Made by a program: the position numbers and the translations under genes. A stretch of DNA of 51,647 nucleotides from Spirochaetae bacterium HGW-Spirochaetae-2 (GTDB taxonomy: Bacteria > Spirochaetota > Spirochaetia > Sphaerochaetales > Sphaerochaetaceae), in the NCBI GenBank assembly GCA_002839355.1, contig PGXW01000047.1, positions 1 to 51,647 on the forward strand, given 5' to 3'. A model generated the notes under the pieces. The model worked only from the letters and a program-made list of their open reading frames with translations, searched no databases and was not told the origin of the DNA. Numbering within the stretch: the stretch's first letter is position 1; each line of letters begins with the position of its first letter. Shown here one piece after another: positions 34,058 through 43,548 of this stretch.

Positions 34058-34073
34058 ACATGCCACGTGTCAA
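34058..34073. promoter_or_regulatory. Candidate second GntR operator
   Basis: The complement reads TGACACGTGGCATGT, resembling the perfect site at 34090-34108 in its TGACA.GTG part and ATGT end. It lies 20-35 bp before the gntR start and could mediate autoregulation. Confidence 0.45.
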
Positions 34074-34088
34074 TACTTTAAAAAATAG

Positions 34089-34117
34089 TTGACATGTGTG
34101 ATATGTCATTTTATACT
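34089..34117 (+). promoter_or_regulatory. Promoter with GntR operator for the aldolase/ABC operon
   Basis: TTGACA (34089-34094), 17 bp, TATACT (34112-34117). TGACATGTGTGATATGTCA (34090-34108) is a perfect inverted repeat with arms TGACAT/ATGTCA covering the -35 and spacer, so the divergent GntR protein would block the promoter. Confidence 0.82.
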
Positions 34118-34145
34118 ACCCGTAAAGAAAAGGACGGACAATCGC

Positions 34146-35072
34146 ATGAAGAAATTAGCTGGAGTTGTTACTGCGGTTCCTACAATGATTGATTCGAATC
34201 TCACTGTAAGAAAAGATTGGATGGAATCATTGATCAAGCATATCCTTGCAGGTAAGGTTGATGGGCTCTATCCCTGTGGAACTACCGGTGAGATGTTGTA
34301 TCTCTCAATAAACGAAAGGAAACTCATTGCAGAGACTGTTGTAAAGACAAGAAATGACGTTAAGTCCGATGCAGTCGTATATATTCATGCAGGAGCTGCA
34401 AGAGTTGAGGATACAGTTGAGCTCATTCAGCATGCACAAGCCATTGGTGCCGATGGTGCTGGAGTGGTGACGCCATGGTATTATAAACTCGATGATCAAG
34501 CGTTGTTTGAGTTTTATGACAGAGTTTTTTCACAGGTTTCTTCATCGTTCCCTTTATATGTCTACAACATTCCTCAATTGAGTGGAAATGATCTAAAACC
34601 TTCCTCAATCAGAGATCTTAAGGCGAAATATTCAAATCTCTTGGGAGTGAAGTATAGTTTCAGTGATTTCAATAGGTTGAAAGAATATGTTGCGCTCGAA
34701 GGTATTGAGGTTCTTATAGGTGCTGATGTTCAGATGGTTGAATCCATGATTGTAGGAGCTGTGGGTACCATTTCAGGACTTTCCTCGGTATACCCAACAC
34801 TTTTTTCGGAAATCTATCGTTTGTTCAAAGCAGGAAGTATTTCAGAAGCGATGAAACTTGAAACATATGCGTATGAATTGGGTTGCATCATGAAACATGG
34901 TGGCAATCTCTCGATGTTCAAGGCAGCACTCGCTTTACGAGGTCTTCCGGAAAGTATCGTCAAGCCCCCTCTGAGAAATATGACTTCGGATGAGAAACAT
35001 GCATTTCTTAATACCTTGGAACAGTGGTCGGAACGCTTGAATCAAAATTATCCCCTGTTACTACAGGGATAA
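34146..35072 (+). CDS. DHDPS/NanA-superfamily aldolase (third)
   Basis: 308 residues from the ATG at 34146; the open frame before it includes the operator and promoter. Motifs: LYPCGTTGEMLYLS (41-54), Tyr140 in VYNIPQLSG and Schiff-base Lys169 in GVKYSFSDF. The YNIP.LSG segment is of the NanA/KDG-aldolase kind. It is the first gene of an operon that also encodes an IlvD/Edd dehydratase and a 2-hydroxyacid dehydrogenase, so it probably splits a 2-keto-3-deoxy acid into pyruvate and an aldehyde. Confidence 0.88.
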   Translation: MKKLAGVVTAVPTMIDSNLTVRKDWMESLIKHILAGKVDGLYPCGTTGEMLYLSINERKLIAETVVKTRNDVKSDAVVYIHAGAARVEDTVELIQHAQAIGADGAGVVTPWYYKLDDQALFEFYDRVFSQVSSSFPLYVYNIPQLSGNDLKPSSIRDLKAKYSNLLGVKYSFSDFNRLKEYVALEGIEVLIGADVQMVESMIVGAVGTISGLSSVYPTLFSEIYRLFKAGSISEAMKLETYAYELGCIMKHGGNLSMFKAALALRGLPESIVKPPLRNMTSDEKHAFLNTLEQWSERLNQNYPLLLQG

Positions 35073-35103
35073 GTATCACATGCAACTACAAAGGAGGTAG
35101 TAC

Positions 35104-36393
35104 ATGAAACAGGCAAGAGTATTTATAGTGGCTCTCTTAATGCTGGTGACGCTTAGTGTAGGAATTCTGTCCGCTCAGGGACAGACGGAGAGTGCAAGGA
35201 AGCCCGTGCTGACGGTTTGGATGAAAAAGCAATTCGTTGAAAATCAGAATATTGAATTTGAAAAACGAGTTCGTGAATTCGCCCAAAACAATAATGTGGA
35301 TGTTGTTATTGAATTGATTGCGTATGAAGATTTCTTCCCAAAGTGGACTGCAGCGATTCAGTCCAATGTGTTGCCTGACTTATGTTACTTCGGTTATCAA
35401 GAAGTAGGTCAATTTTATCAGCAAGGCTTGCTGATGGATGTAACTGATGTCTTGAAGAACGTTGAGGCAAAGTATGGTAAGATTTATCCGAGCTCCAAAG
35501 CAGCAGTAACATTTGATGGAAAGACCTATGCTTTCCCGGTTTGGGGTGAAGGAACTTGTCTGTATTACAGAAAAGATTTGTTGAGTGCAGCTGGTTATCA
35601 AGGACCTCCGAAAACTTGGGCTGAATTCAAGGATATTTCGAAAGCTGTTACGAACCCTTCTAAAGGCATCTATGGTGCGGGATTGGGTTATGGTGCCGGT
35701 AACTCTGATGCTGAATTTCTAACTCGTTCAATGATGTTCGCCCATGGTGGATCGATATTCGATACAAATAAGAATCTTATGTTCGATACACCAGAGAATC
35801 GTGCGGCTTTCGATTATATCATCAGCTTGTTCCGGGAAGGACTTACTCCTCCTACTGCTATCGGCTGGAATGATGGAGGTAATAATTCGGCGTACATCAG
35901 CGGTCAGGTTGCAATGACCTTCAATACAGGAAGCATTGTCAATGCATTGGGATCAAATCCTGATCTGAAGGCGAAAACTGGTTTGGCATTGTTGCCTGGT
36001 GGTCCTGCAGGTCAGTTCACAGTCGGTATCGCCAACAATATGGGTATCTTCAAGAATGCAAAGAACAAGGATCTTGCGGTTGCCCTGATGGAATACCTCT
36101 ATGAACCTACATGGTATGCCAAGTGGATTGAAGCAGGCGCTCCTCTTGGATTGCCAGTATACGAAGATCTTGCGAATTCTCCAATCTGGGATAATGAATA
36201 TTTCAGGCCTTTCATGGATTCAATGGAGACGTTCAGATACCTCGGATACAAGGGTGATTATACCCCGAATGCAGGAAAGATTTATAACATGAGGTTGATC
36301 AATACCATGTTTGAATCGATCATTGCTGCGAAAGTACCTCTTGATCAGGCAATCAAGACATTTGTAGAAGAAGCAAAAGAGTTGATTGAATAG
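35104..36393 (+). CDS. ABC sugar transporter substrate-binding protein
   Basis: 429 residues with a signal peptide (cleavage near GILSAQGQTES) and the family 1 binding-protein pattern: LTVWMKKQF, DVVIELIAYEDFFPKWTAAIQSNVLPDL, KTYAFPVWGEGTCLYYRKDLLSAAG, PKTWAEFKDISKAV and QVAMTFNTGSIVNAL. AAAGGAGGTAG precedes the ATG. It serves the two permeases that follow. A stable hairpin after the gene (36411-36433) would protect this transcript portion and keep binding protein in excess over permease. Confidence 0.93.
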   Translation: MKQARVFIVALLMLVTLSVGILSAQGQTESARKPVLTVWMKKQFVENQNIEFEKRVREFAQNNNVDVVIELIAYEDFFPKWTAAIQSNVLPDLCYFGYQEVGQFYQQGLLMDVTDVLKNVEAKYGKIYPSSKAAVTFDGKTYAFPVWGEGTCLYYRKDLLSAAGYQGPPKTWAEFKDISKAVTNPSKGIYGAGLGYGAGNSDAEFLTRSMMFAHGGSIFDTNKNLMFDTPENRAAFDYIISLFREGLTPPTAIGWNDGGNNSAYISGQVAMTFNTGSIVNALGSNPDLKAKTGLALLPGGPAGQFTVGIANNMGIFKNAKNKDLAVALMEYLYEPTWYAKWIEAGAPLGLPVYEDLANSPIWDNEYFRPFMDSMETFRYLGYKGDYTPNAGKIYNMRLINTMFESIIAAKVPLDQAIKTFVEEAKELIE

Positions 36394-36410
36394 GCACAAT
36401 ATATGTCTGA

Positions 36411-36433
36411 CGGGAGGGGGACAACCCCTCCCG
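36411..36433 (+). terminator. Hairpin without T-run after the binding-protein gene
   Basis: CGGGAGGGG and CCCCTCCCG form a 9-bp GC-rich stem with loop GACAA. There is no T-run after it, so it more likely stabilises the upstream mRNA end, or only partly attenuates transcription, and does not end the operon. Confidence 0.7.
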
Positions 36434-36484
36434 CTATATCTCCATGAATTTTGTAAATAGAGCCACAATCCACTTGGAGTTAAT

Positions 36485-37381
36485 ATGAAGGGAATCAAGA
36501 CATCCTCCGTAAAAGTACGCTTTTTCTCTTGGGAATATCTGCCATTGATAATCCTATTATTGACGACTTTGTATCTCCTTGTCTTTCAGGGTATTACAAC
36601 AATATGGTCATTGGGGGTCTCAACAACAAACAAGACTATAGGTGGTAATTCAAAGTTCATCGGCTTGGGCAATTACATCCGATTACTTGGCAATGGTTCA
36701 TATCGGGGTGCCATGTGGTTTACTGCCATCTATGCATTCTTAACTGTTGCGATCAAACTTGTTCTCGGATTTGTGATGGCAATAGCGTTGAATAAACCTA
36801 TTAGAGGTAGAGCCGTAATCAGAGCTTTAATGTTCCTCCCATGGGCATTGCCAACATTGACATCAGTACTCTCTTGGAGATGGATGCTAGGGGATGTGGG
36901 AGGAATCATAAACCATCTTCTGATGATTAGTAATATCATAGATTCACCGATTGGTTGGTTGGGTGACCCAAATCTGGCAAGATGGTCTGTTATGATGGTA
37001 AATGTATGGAGAGGAACACCATTTTTCGGAATCAGTATTCTTGCTGCACTCCAGGCTATTCCCAATGAATTATATGAAGTCGGTGATATTGAAGGTGCAA
37101 ACAGTTTCCAGAAGTTTCGATTTATTACGCTTCCACAAACAATGGGAGTTGTGTTGCTGGTAACTCTTATTTCAACAATTTGGACGCTTGGTGATTTCTC
37201 GGTTATCTGGTTGATGACTCGTGGAGGTCCTGCGAATTCGACTCATGTATTCTCAACCTTGAGTTATATTACGGCCTTCCAAAATCTACAATTGGCGCGG
37301 GGTGTTGCAATATCGATGAGTATACTTCCTTTCTCAATCATACTTCTTGTTGTAATTATGAAACAGATTTTCAAGAAATAG
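36485..37381 (+). CDS. ABC sugar transporter permease (MalF/UgpA type)
   Basis: 298 residues, six membrane helices, with the EAA-type loop ELYEVGDIEGANSFQKFRFITLPQ near residue 195, which contacts the ATPase. It pairs with the permease that begins 9 bp downstream. No ATPase gene is in the cluster, so a shared MsmK/UgpC-like ATPase encoded elsewhere is needed. Confidence 0.93.
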   Translation: MKGIKTSSVKVRFFSWEYLPLIILLLTTLYLLVFQGITTIWSLGVSTTNKTIGGNSKFIGLGNYIRLLGNGSYRGAMWFTAIYAFLTVAIKLVLGFVMAIALNKPIRGRAVIRALMFLPWALPTLTSVLSWRWMLGDVGGIINHLLMISNIIDSPIGWLGDPNLARWSVMMVNVWRGTPFFGISILAALQAIPNELYEVGDIEGANSFQKFRFITLPQTMGVVLLVTLISTIWTLGDFSVIWLMTRGGPANSTHVFSTLSYITAFQNLQLARGVAISMSILPFSIILLVVIMKQIFKK

Positions 37382-37390
37382 GGGATTGCT

Positions 37391-38215
37391 ATGAAAAAGA
37401 ATCGAAATATCGTATGGAAATTCACTATTGCAATCTTCTTGCTTGGGACAATGTTCCCAATTTATTGGATGTCGATAACTTCATTCAAGTCATTCCAAGA
37501 AGTTTATAATCTCATACCAAAACTCATTCCAGATCAATTGCTATGGTCAAATTATGTTGATCTATTTACACGATACAGTTTTGGCCCCGCCTTAATCAAT
37601 AGTATTATTGTTTCTTCTACAGTAGCCGTGTCTACGATAGTGATATCGCTCTATTGTGCGTATGCTGTCTCGAGGATGAAATTTCCTGGGAAAGAAATTA
37701 TGCCGCAATTATTTCTCATGGCATACTTGATTCCTAGAACGATCCTTTTCATTCCAATTTATCTGCTTTTAGCAAGAATAGGACTTCTAAATTCCATATG
37801 GGGATTGATGCTGGTATATCCAACCATAACAATCCCGTATGCTACATGGGTGTTGATTACATATTTCCAAGGAACACCAAGGGAATTGGAGGAAGCTGCT
37901 GAGGTTGATGGTGCAACTCGAAGGCAAATCATTTGGAAAATCATATTTCCGATTGCAAAGCCTTCTTTGGTTTCTACACTTATCTTTTCATTTACGCTTT
38001 GTTGGTCGGAATATATATATGCACTTGTTGTAATTAATGATAAATACCAGAGAACGATTACAGTTGCTCTTTCTTCAATGCTTGTAGCAGACATCATTCC
38101 ATGGGGTTCCCTTTCTGCAGGGGCAGTAATCTGTGCTTTACCAATCATGATTGTTTACATGTTCGCTTCAAAACACATCGTAACAGGACTGACAATGGGA
38201 TCAGTAAAAGGATAA
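37391..38215 (+). CDS. ABC sugar transporter permease (MalG/UgpE type)
   Basis: 274 residues with six helices and the EAA loop ELEEAAEVDGATRRQIIWKIIFPIAKPS. Starts MKKNRNIVWKFTIAIFLLG. It completes a CUT1 importer with the preceding permease and binding protein. Followed after 5 bp by the 2-hydroxyacid dehydrogenase, so transport and metabolism are on one transcript. Confidence 0.93.
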   Translation: MKKNRNIVWKFTIAIFLLGTMFPIYWMSITSFKSFQEVYNLIPKLIPDQLLWSNYVDLFTRYSFGPALINSIIVSSTVAVSTIVISLYCAYAVSRMKFPGKEIMPQLFLMAYLIPRTILFIPIYLLLARIGLLNSIWGLMLVYPTITIPYATWVLITYFQGTPRELEEAAEVDGATRRQIIWKIIFPIAKPSLVSTLIFSFTLCWSEYIYALVVINDKYQRTITVALSSMLVADIIPWGSLSAGAVICALPIMIVYMFASKHIVTGLTMGSVKG

Positions 38216-38220
38216 GGCAC

Positions 38221-39198
38221 ATGAAAATTTTAATCACAGATATGCTTCACACCTCAGACGAGCAGGAACGAGCTGTCTGCAAGCGGTATGGATGTGAATT
38301 GGATACGACATTTTGCCATAACGAAGAAGATCTTATTAACTGTGGAAAGGATGCAGATGCGTTTCTTGTTTCTTATTCAAAAATAACGAGGAATGTACTT
38401 GAATCATTACCAAATTTAAAAATTGTAGTTAAATATGGTATTGGTGTTGATAATATTGATGTTCAAGCCGCCAGTGAACATCAGGTGATGGTTGCAAACG
38501 TTCCTGATTATTGTTTGGAGGAGGTCGCGAGTCATGCTCTTATGCTTATCATGAATGGTCTTAAGCAAGCTCCATTTTTTGATCGGAAATTTCATGAAAG
38601 TGTATGGATAAGTAAACCAAATGATAAGATAATCTACCGTCCTTCAGAAATTTCAATTGGATTGGTCAGTTATGGGCGAATTTCAAAAATGCTTGCTCGA
38701 TATGCACAACCTCTCTTCAAGGAAGTATGCTTCTATGATCCTTACATTAGACAGTATGATGATGACATTTCAACCAAGGTCCAAACGCTCGGAGAACTCT
38801 TTGAGCGGTGCACGGTAATTTCAATCCATACTCCACTCACTGCAGGAACCAAATACATCATCAATGCTGAGTTGATTTCCAAACTTAAAGGTGGAATACT
38901 TGTGAATACTTCTCGAGCAGATGTAGTCGATCCCCAAGCGGTTGTGGAGGGATTGAACCAGAGACATATTCTCTTCTATGGAGCAGATACTTTTTGGCCT
39001 GAGCCCCCTGATTTCGATTCTGATCTAGCTCAATATTTCTTAAATAGAACTGATGTGTTGATAACACCCCATTGTGCTTGGTGTTCCTTGACTTCTGAAA
39101 AGGATGTCCGGAGGAAAGCAACAGAAATTGCGATAGAAGGTGCAAAAGGGAAATGCCCACCAAGTGTACTCAACAGTCATGCATTGAAACGGTGTTAG
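38221..39198 (+). CDS. D-isomer-specific 2-hydroxyacid dehydrogenase
   Basis: 325 residues from the ATG at 38221 (AAGG upstream). It has VVKYGIGVDNIDV, the nucleotide-binding fold with GLVSYG (147-152), Asp173 for NAD, Arg232 in NTSRADVVD and His284 in TPHCAWCS. The second glycine of GxGxxG is Ser150, an unusual but tolerable change. It would interconvert a 2-keto acid and its 2-hydroxy acid, or reduce the aldolase product (glyoxylate- or hydroxypyruvate-like). Operon position favours a sugar-acid pathway. Confidence 0.88.
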   Translation: MKILITDMLHTSDEQERAVCKRYGCELDTTFCHNEEDLINCGKDADAFLVSYSKITRNVLESLPNLKIVVKYGIGVDNIDVQAASEHQVMVANVPDYCLEEVASHALMLIMNGLKQAPFFDRKFHESVWISKPNDKIIYRPSEISIGLVSYGRISKMLARYAQPLFKEVCFYDPYIRQYDDDISTKVQTLGELFERCTVISIHTPLTAGTKYIINAELISKLKGGILVNTSRADVVDPQAVVEGLNQRHILFYGADTFWPEPPDFDSDLAQYFLNRTDVLITPHCAWCSLTSEKDVRRKATEIAIEGAKGKCPPSVLNSHALKRC

Positions 39199-39202
39199 AA
39201 CC

Positions 39203-40477
39203 ATGAAGAAGTCACTTCCGTCATTATTCCTTTTGAAAAATTCTGCATTGAAAACACATTCATTGGATATCGATTGTGAAGTTCCTCCATTGATGCAAAA
39301 AGTATTTTCGACTGTCGAGTTGCAAGGAAAACGGATATGTCTATGTGTTGGTAGTCGGCACATAAAACAACAAGCCCAAGTCTTGTCTCACTTAATTCAC
39401 TCAATACGAGCATTTGGAGGAAAGCCGTTTATTGTTCCTGCAATGGGGAGTCATGGGGGTGCAAGTTCAAAGGGTCAGCGTGATATTCTTTCATCATATG
39501 GAATAACTGAAGAGACTATGAAAGTTCCCATTATTTCTGAAGTGGAACCCGAAACCATGCCAATCCAGAATGAGATTTTAATAAAGCACGGATTGTCTTC
39601 CCTCTATGTCGACAGGCATGCATTACAAGCAGATGGGATTATCTTGATAAATCGTATCAAACCACATACATCTTTTCCTGGCCCAATCCAAAGTGGGTTG
39701 TGCAAAATGTGTTGTATCGGTTTGGGGAAAGCAAAAGGAGCTTCTGCCTACCATAGACTATTTGATAGCTATGGATTCACTCACGCGATTCCTCTTCTCT
39801 TGGAAGAGATCATTGCAAATGTTCCCATACTTGCAGGGGTTGCTATGATTGAAAATGGGGAGAATAATGTAGCTGATATTGCCGTGCTCAAACCGAGTCA
39901 ATTTTTAGTTGAAGAACCACGATTGCTGCTGAAGGCTATCGAATTCATGCCTTCAATTCCACTTTCCGCCTCGGATGTCCTTATCGTTGATGAGATTGGA
40001 AAAGGTGTAAGTGGCAGCGGGATGGATACCAATATCATAGGATTGAAACGGGATGTTTTTACTTTCAAAACAAGAATCGTGTATGCCAGAAGCATGGCTG
40101 ATGGCAGTGGAGGTAATGCAGTTGGGATGGGTCTTGCTGATGTAATTCATAAGAAGTTGCTTGAGAAAGTTGACTTTCCTGTTTCATATGTCAATGCAGA
40201 GACTTCCTTATCCCCAAATTCTGTGAAGATTCCTATTACCTATGCGTCGGATGAGGAAGCGTGGGCTGCTATATTACGTTTAACCGGTTTCACTGATACC
40301 GAATACCCAAAGATCATATGGATACGCAATACCAGTGAATTACAGTATATACTCACGAATTCACCAGAAATGATTCCAGATGAAGATTTGGATGGACCAT
40401 TGGAATTCACTTTTGATGAGGATGGAAATCTTCCGGATTTTTCTGTTCTAGTTGGATACTTTCAAGGAGCGAAATAA
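39203..40477 (+). CDS. LarA-like (DUF2088) family protein, putative hydroxyacid racemase/epimerase
   Basis: 424 residues with the DUF2088 domain related to the nickel-pincer lactate racemase Lar[65 protein letters not shown], then a C-terminal domain ([20 protein letters not shown]). In LarA, histidine and lysine residues in these positions bind the Ni-pincer cofactor. This branch has KPHT..F.GPIQSGL and may have another chemistry. LarA relatives epimerise C2 of various hydroxy acids, which would suit a step before the dehydratase encoded next. No larB, larC or larE is here. The weak ribosome binding site suggests coupling to the gene before it. Confidence 0.82.
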   Translation: MKKSLPSLFLLKNSALKTHSLDIDCEVPPLMQKVFSTVELQGKRICLCVGSRHIKQQAQVLSHLIHSIRAFGGKPFIVPAMGSHGGASSKGQRDILSSYGITEETMKVPIISEVEPETMPIQNEILIKHGLSSLYVDRHALQADGIILINRIKPHTSFPGPIQSGLCKMCCIGLGKAKGASAYHRLFDSYGFTHAIPLLLEEIIANVPILAGVAMIENGENNVADIAVLKPSQFLVEEPRLLLKAIEFMPSIPLSASDVLIVDEIGKGVSGSGMDTNIIGLKRDVFTFKTRIVYARSMADGSGGNAVGMGLADVIHKKLLEKVDFPVSYVNAETSLSPNSVKIPITYASDEEAWAAILRLTGFTDTEYPKIIWIRNTSELQYILTNSPEMIPDEDLDGPLEFTFDEDGNLPDFSVLVGYFQGAK

Positions 40478-42153
40478 TGCATCGTAGTCAGGAAATTTTA
40501 TCAAAGCCGACTTGGTCCGTTATCCGAAGTCTATACAAGTCCATGGGTATGACTGATCATGATATAGATCTCCCAATGATTGGAATCGCCAATGCCTACA
40601 GTGATTTGGTTCCAGGACACAAACATTTTCGAAACCTCTGTGAGCAGGTGAAATACGGGATATTGCAAAATGGCGGGTACCCCTTGGAGTTTGGGGTTAT
40701 CGGGGCTTGTGATGGAATCGCAAACGGTCATGTAGGCATGAAATATATGCTACCAAGCAGAGAGATTATTGCTGATAGCATTGAATGTATGGTGGAGGGC
40801 AACCATCTGGATGGATTGGTGCTCATTGGTGGATGCGACAAAATTGTCCCAGGGATGCTTATGGCTGCTGCTCGATTGGAAATTCCTGTCGCAATGGTTA
40901 CCGGGGGACCGATGCTAAGTGGAGTATGTTTCGATGGCAGAAAGAGTGACAACTCCTCTGTTGCCGAAGCTTATTCGATGCTCGAACGTAAGCTGATCGA
41001 TGAAAGGGTCTATTATGAACTTGAAGATCAGAGTTGTCCTGGAGTTGGATCCTGTTCATTTTTAGGGACAGCCAATTCCATGGCTTGTTTTACCGAGGCG
41101 CTTGGTATGTCCTTACCAGGAAGTGCACTGGTTCCCGCTGTTCATGCACATCGGTATAGAATAGCACATGATACTGGAAAGGCCGTCATGGAGATGGTCA
41201 GGAATACTATTCATGCGAAACAGATAATTACAAAACAGAGTCTTGAGAATGCCTTCAGGTTGAATCTTGCCATCGGAGGCTCAACAAATTTGGTATTACA
41301 CACATTGGCGATAGCCCATGCCGGGTCAATTCCTTTCACAATTCATGATATTGATCGACTTTCACAAGAAACACCAATTCTGGCAAAAATGTATCCGGCT
41401 AGTGATAGGAATATTTATGATTTTGATGCTGCGGGAGGTGTTCCAGCTGTAATGAATCATCTGCTTCCGATTCTTCATGGAGAAGCATTGACAATAACAG
41501 GTAACTCCATCGAGAAGATATATCGAGATATCGATGGCTCGATCGATTCATCTGTTATCCGTAATTTGGAAAAGCCATATGCCTCCATGGGTGGAACTGC
41601 CGTTCTATGGGGGAATTTGGCTCCAGAATCTGCAGTAACAAAACCAGCTGCCATCGATGAAACAATGATGCGCTTTTATGGACCTGCAAAAGTATTCGAC
41701 TCGGAAGAGGAGGCCAACGAAGCGGTTCTTAAAAACCAGATTGATCCTGGGACAGTCCTCGTTATCCGATATGAAGGTCCAAAAGGGGGGCCTGGCATGA
41801 GAGAGATGGCAAGAACAATGAAATTACTTGTTGGCGCTGGTTTGGGTAAATCTGTAGCTGTAATTACCGACGGACGTTTCTCCGGTTCAAATAACGGATG
41901 TTTTGTGGGTCATATCTCACCTGAAGCTTCAGAAGGAGGTCCAATTGCATTTGTAAGGGACGGGGATATTATTGAGATTGACATACCTTCAAGAAGAATT
42001 ACCTTCGTTGTTTCCCAGGAAGATCTTGATATTCGAAAAAGAGACTGGAGGAGCCCGAAACTGGATACGTCTTCACCAGTACTAAGGAAGTTTGCATCTT
42101 TTGCGTCCTCTGCCAGCGAAGGTGCAATTTTTAGATATCCACCCCGTTCTTGA
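40477..42153 (+). CDS. IlvD/Edd-family dehydratase (probable sugar-acid dehydratase)
   Basis: 558 residues with the Fe-S dehydratase motifs: [76 protein letters not shown], and [35 protein letters not shown] in the C-terminal part. Cysteines at the expected cluster positions are kept. Genuine IlvD makes branched-chain amino acids, but with an ABC importer, aldolase and 2-hydroxyacid dehydrogenase this one more likely dehydrates an aldonate to a 2-keto-3-deoxy acid. Its ATG overlaps the TAA of the preceding gene. Last gene before repeat A copy 7. Confidence 0.9.
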   Translation: MHRSQEILSKPTWSVIRSLYKSMGMTDHDIDLPMIGIANAYSDLVPGHKHFRNLCEQVKYGILQNGGYPLEFGVIGACDGIANGHVGMKYMLPSREIIADSIECMVEGNHLDGLVLIGGCDKIVPGMLMAAARLEIPVAMVTGGPMLSGVCFDGRKSDNSSVAEAYSMLERKLIDERVYYELEDQSCPGVGSCSFLGTANSMACFTEALGMSLPGSALVPAVHAHRYRIAHDTGKAVMEMVRNTIHAKQIITKQSLENAFRLNLAIGGSTNLVLHTLAIAHAGSIPFTIHDIDRLSQETPILAKMYPASDRNIYDFDAAGGVPAVMNHLLPILHGEALTITGNSIEKIYRDIDGSIDSSVIRNLEKPYASMGGTAVLWGNLAPESAVTKPAAIDETMMRFYGPAKVFDSEEEANEAVLKNQIDPGTVLVIRYEGPKGGPGMREMARTMKLLVGAGLGKSVAVITDGRFSGSNNGCFVGHISPEASEGGPIAFVRDGDIIEIDIPSRRITFVVSQEDLDIRKRDWRSPKLDTSSPVLRKFASFASSASEGAIFRYPPRS

Positions 42154-42228
42154 ATGTGAACCTGACATCCTCCTTGCTGTAAACCATGGCATGATCGATC
42201 ATTTCATACCACGGATCAAACGAGTGGA

Positions 42229-42323
42229 AATCCTTCCTGGCACCACGCTTCCACATAACCCAACGCAAACAGCCTGGAAGCCCGGCTTTCGGGCTGAACG
42301 AGGATTTCCTTCCTGGTACCGGA
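42229..42323 (+). repeat. Repeat family A, copy 7
   Basis: ATCCTTCCTGGCACCACG, TTCCACATAACCCA, hairpin AGCCCG-GCTTT-CGGGCT (perfect arms, other loop), GAACGAGGATTTC and CTTCCTGGTACCGG. It begins 76 bp after the dehydratase stop and could serve as its transcription end. Bases 42154-42228 hold no recognisable element. Confidence 0.85.
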
Positions 42324-42388
42324 AGTCGGGAAACTAGGTGTTAATGGACCATAGATAATCTTTTGGATGCTGTATATACCGTCCACTA

Positions 42389-42417
42389 TTGAAATATACT
42401 GGATTTAGCCATATTAT
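42389..42417 (+). promoter_or_regulatory. Promoter of the second lacI-type gene
   Basis: TTGAAA (42389-42394), 17-bp spacer, TATTAT (42412-42417), 34 bp before the ATG; AGTAGGATTGG gives a modest ribosome binding site. Confidence 0.6.
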
Positions 42418-42450
42418 CACTGATGTAAAATTTTTCAGTAGGATTGGATA

Positions 42451-43527
42451 ATGAAAAAAAACAATCAGCTGCGTTTGAAAGACATCGCTCAGGATTCAGG
42501 AGTCTCAATAGCAACTGTCTCACGGTTTATGAATGGCGTGAAAGTTACGGACGATACGGCAAGAAGCATTGATCTGGTACTCCAAAAGAGGGGTTTTTCC
42601 AGGCTGAACAATGCGAAGATCGAGCTTTGCACCGCTTCTTCTCCTTCCATTGTGGGTATGATTGTGCCTGATATCCGTCACAATTATATTTCAACCATTG
42701 TCGCGGGAGCAATGGAGTCTGCTCGCAACAATAACCAGGTGATTCTCCTCGCTTCCTCCGATAGCAGTGGTTTGATAGAACGTGGGCATTTGAGCATATT
42801 TTCAAGGATCCACATCGATGGATTGATCTATATCCCGGTTGCCTCCTGGGCAGGATCGGTTCCGGATGAGATTGCGCTGTTCGATGGTATTCCGGTTGTG
42901 GTCGCAGCCAGACGGAATGTGCTTAAGAACCGTCCACACGTGTATGTGGACAATATTACCGCAGGCTATCTAGCGACCAAATATCTATTGAATCTTGGCC
43001 ACAGAAAGATCGCTTTCATCGCCGGTACTTGGGAGAATCCCTTCGATCTGTGCAATATGCGCGAATTGGTCCAGGATGAATCCAAGATTGGTGGTTTTGC
43101 CTCTCTTGATCGGTTCAAAGGGTATCTAAGGGCGCTTGAAGAATTCTCGATACCTTATGAACCGGAACTGGCGACCATCTGTCCCTGGAGTTTTGAAGGT
43201 GGAAAAAACGCAATAGCCGATCTCATCGGAAAAGTCCCGGTGATTGATGGTGTTGTGACAACTTCAGATACCATGGCCTCTGGAGTTGTCGATACGTTGA
43301 AATCCCATGGATTCTCGATACCCAACAACATTTCCGTTATGGGATGGGACAATAGCGAGCTGGCTCGTTTCACGGACCCGCAATTGACAAGCGTTGAGCA
43401 GCCCTCCAAAAAAATGGGTATGAGCGCTTCCGATTTGATCCATAGGATGAGACATCACGAAGTGGTGGAGAATATTGTATATTCGGTGAATATTGTTCCA
43501 AGGGGAAGCACCGCTCTGAAAAAGTAG
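42451..43527 (+). CDS. LacI-family transcriptional regulator (second)
   Basis: 358 residues: helix-turn-helix RLKDIAQDSGVSIATVSRFMNG, then sensor domain (VGMIVPDIRHNYISTIVAGAMESARNN, GHRKIAFIAGTWENPF, ISVMGWDNSELARFTDPQLTSVEQP). It faces a convergent MFS transporter gene and lies 1.5 kb from tctCBA. Its targets are probably the MFS and Tct genes, as a LacI-like motif (GTAATCGCAC) is found near the tctC promoter, but no perfect operator is seen. Confidence 0.93.
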   Translation: MKKNNQLRLKDIAQDSGVSIATVSRFMNGVKVTDDTARSIDLVLQKRGFSRLNNAKIELCTASSPSIVGMIVPDIRHNYISTIVAGAMESARNNNQVILLASSDSSGLIERGHLSIFSRIHIDGLIYIPVASWAGSVPDEIALFDGIPVVVAARRNVLKNRPHVYVDNITAGYLATKYLLNLGHRKIAFIAGTWENPFDLCNMRELVQDESKIGGFASLDRFKGYLRALEEFSIPYEPELATICPWSFEGGKNAIADLIGKVPVIDGVVTTSDTMASGVVDTLKSHGFSIPNNISVMGWDNSELARFTDPQLTSVEQPSKKMGMSASDLIHRMRHHEVVENIVYSVNIVPRGSTALKK

Positions 43528-43548
43528 TGAGGTTTTTCCGGTATGTTT

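Noticed and set aside
7680-42323. Family A repeats as a CRISPR array or integron attC sites
   Set aside because: Copies are kilobases apart with genes between them and not regularly spaced; they lack attC core sites and inverted ends, and no cas or integrase gene is present.
42154-42337. Open frame continuing past the IlvD/Edd gene
   Set aside because: It runs through repeat A copy 7 and begins inside the dehydratase gene; no motif.
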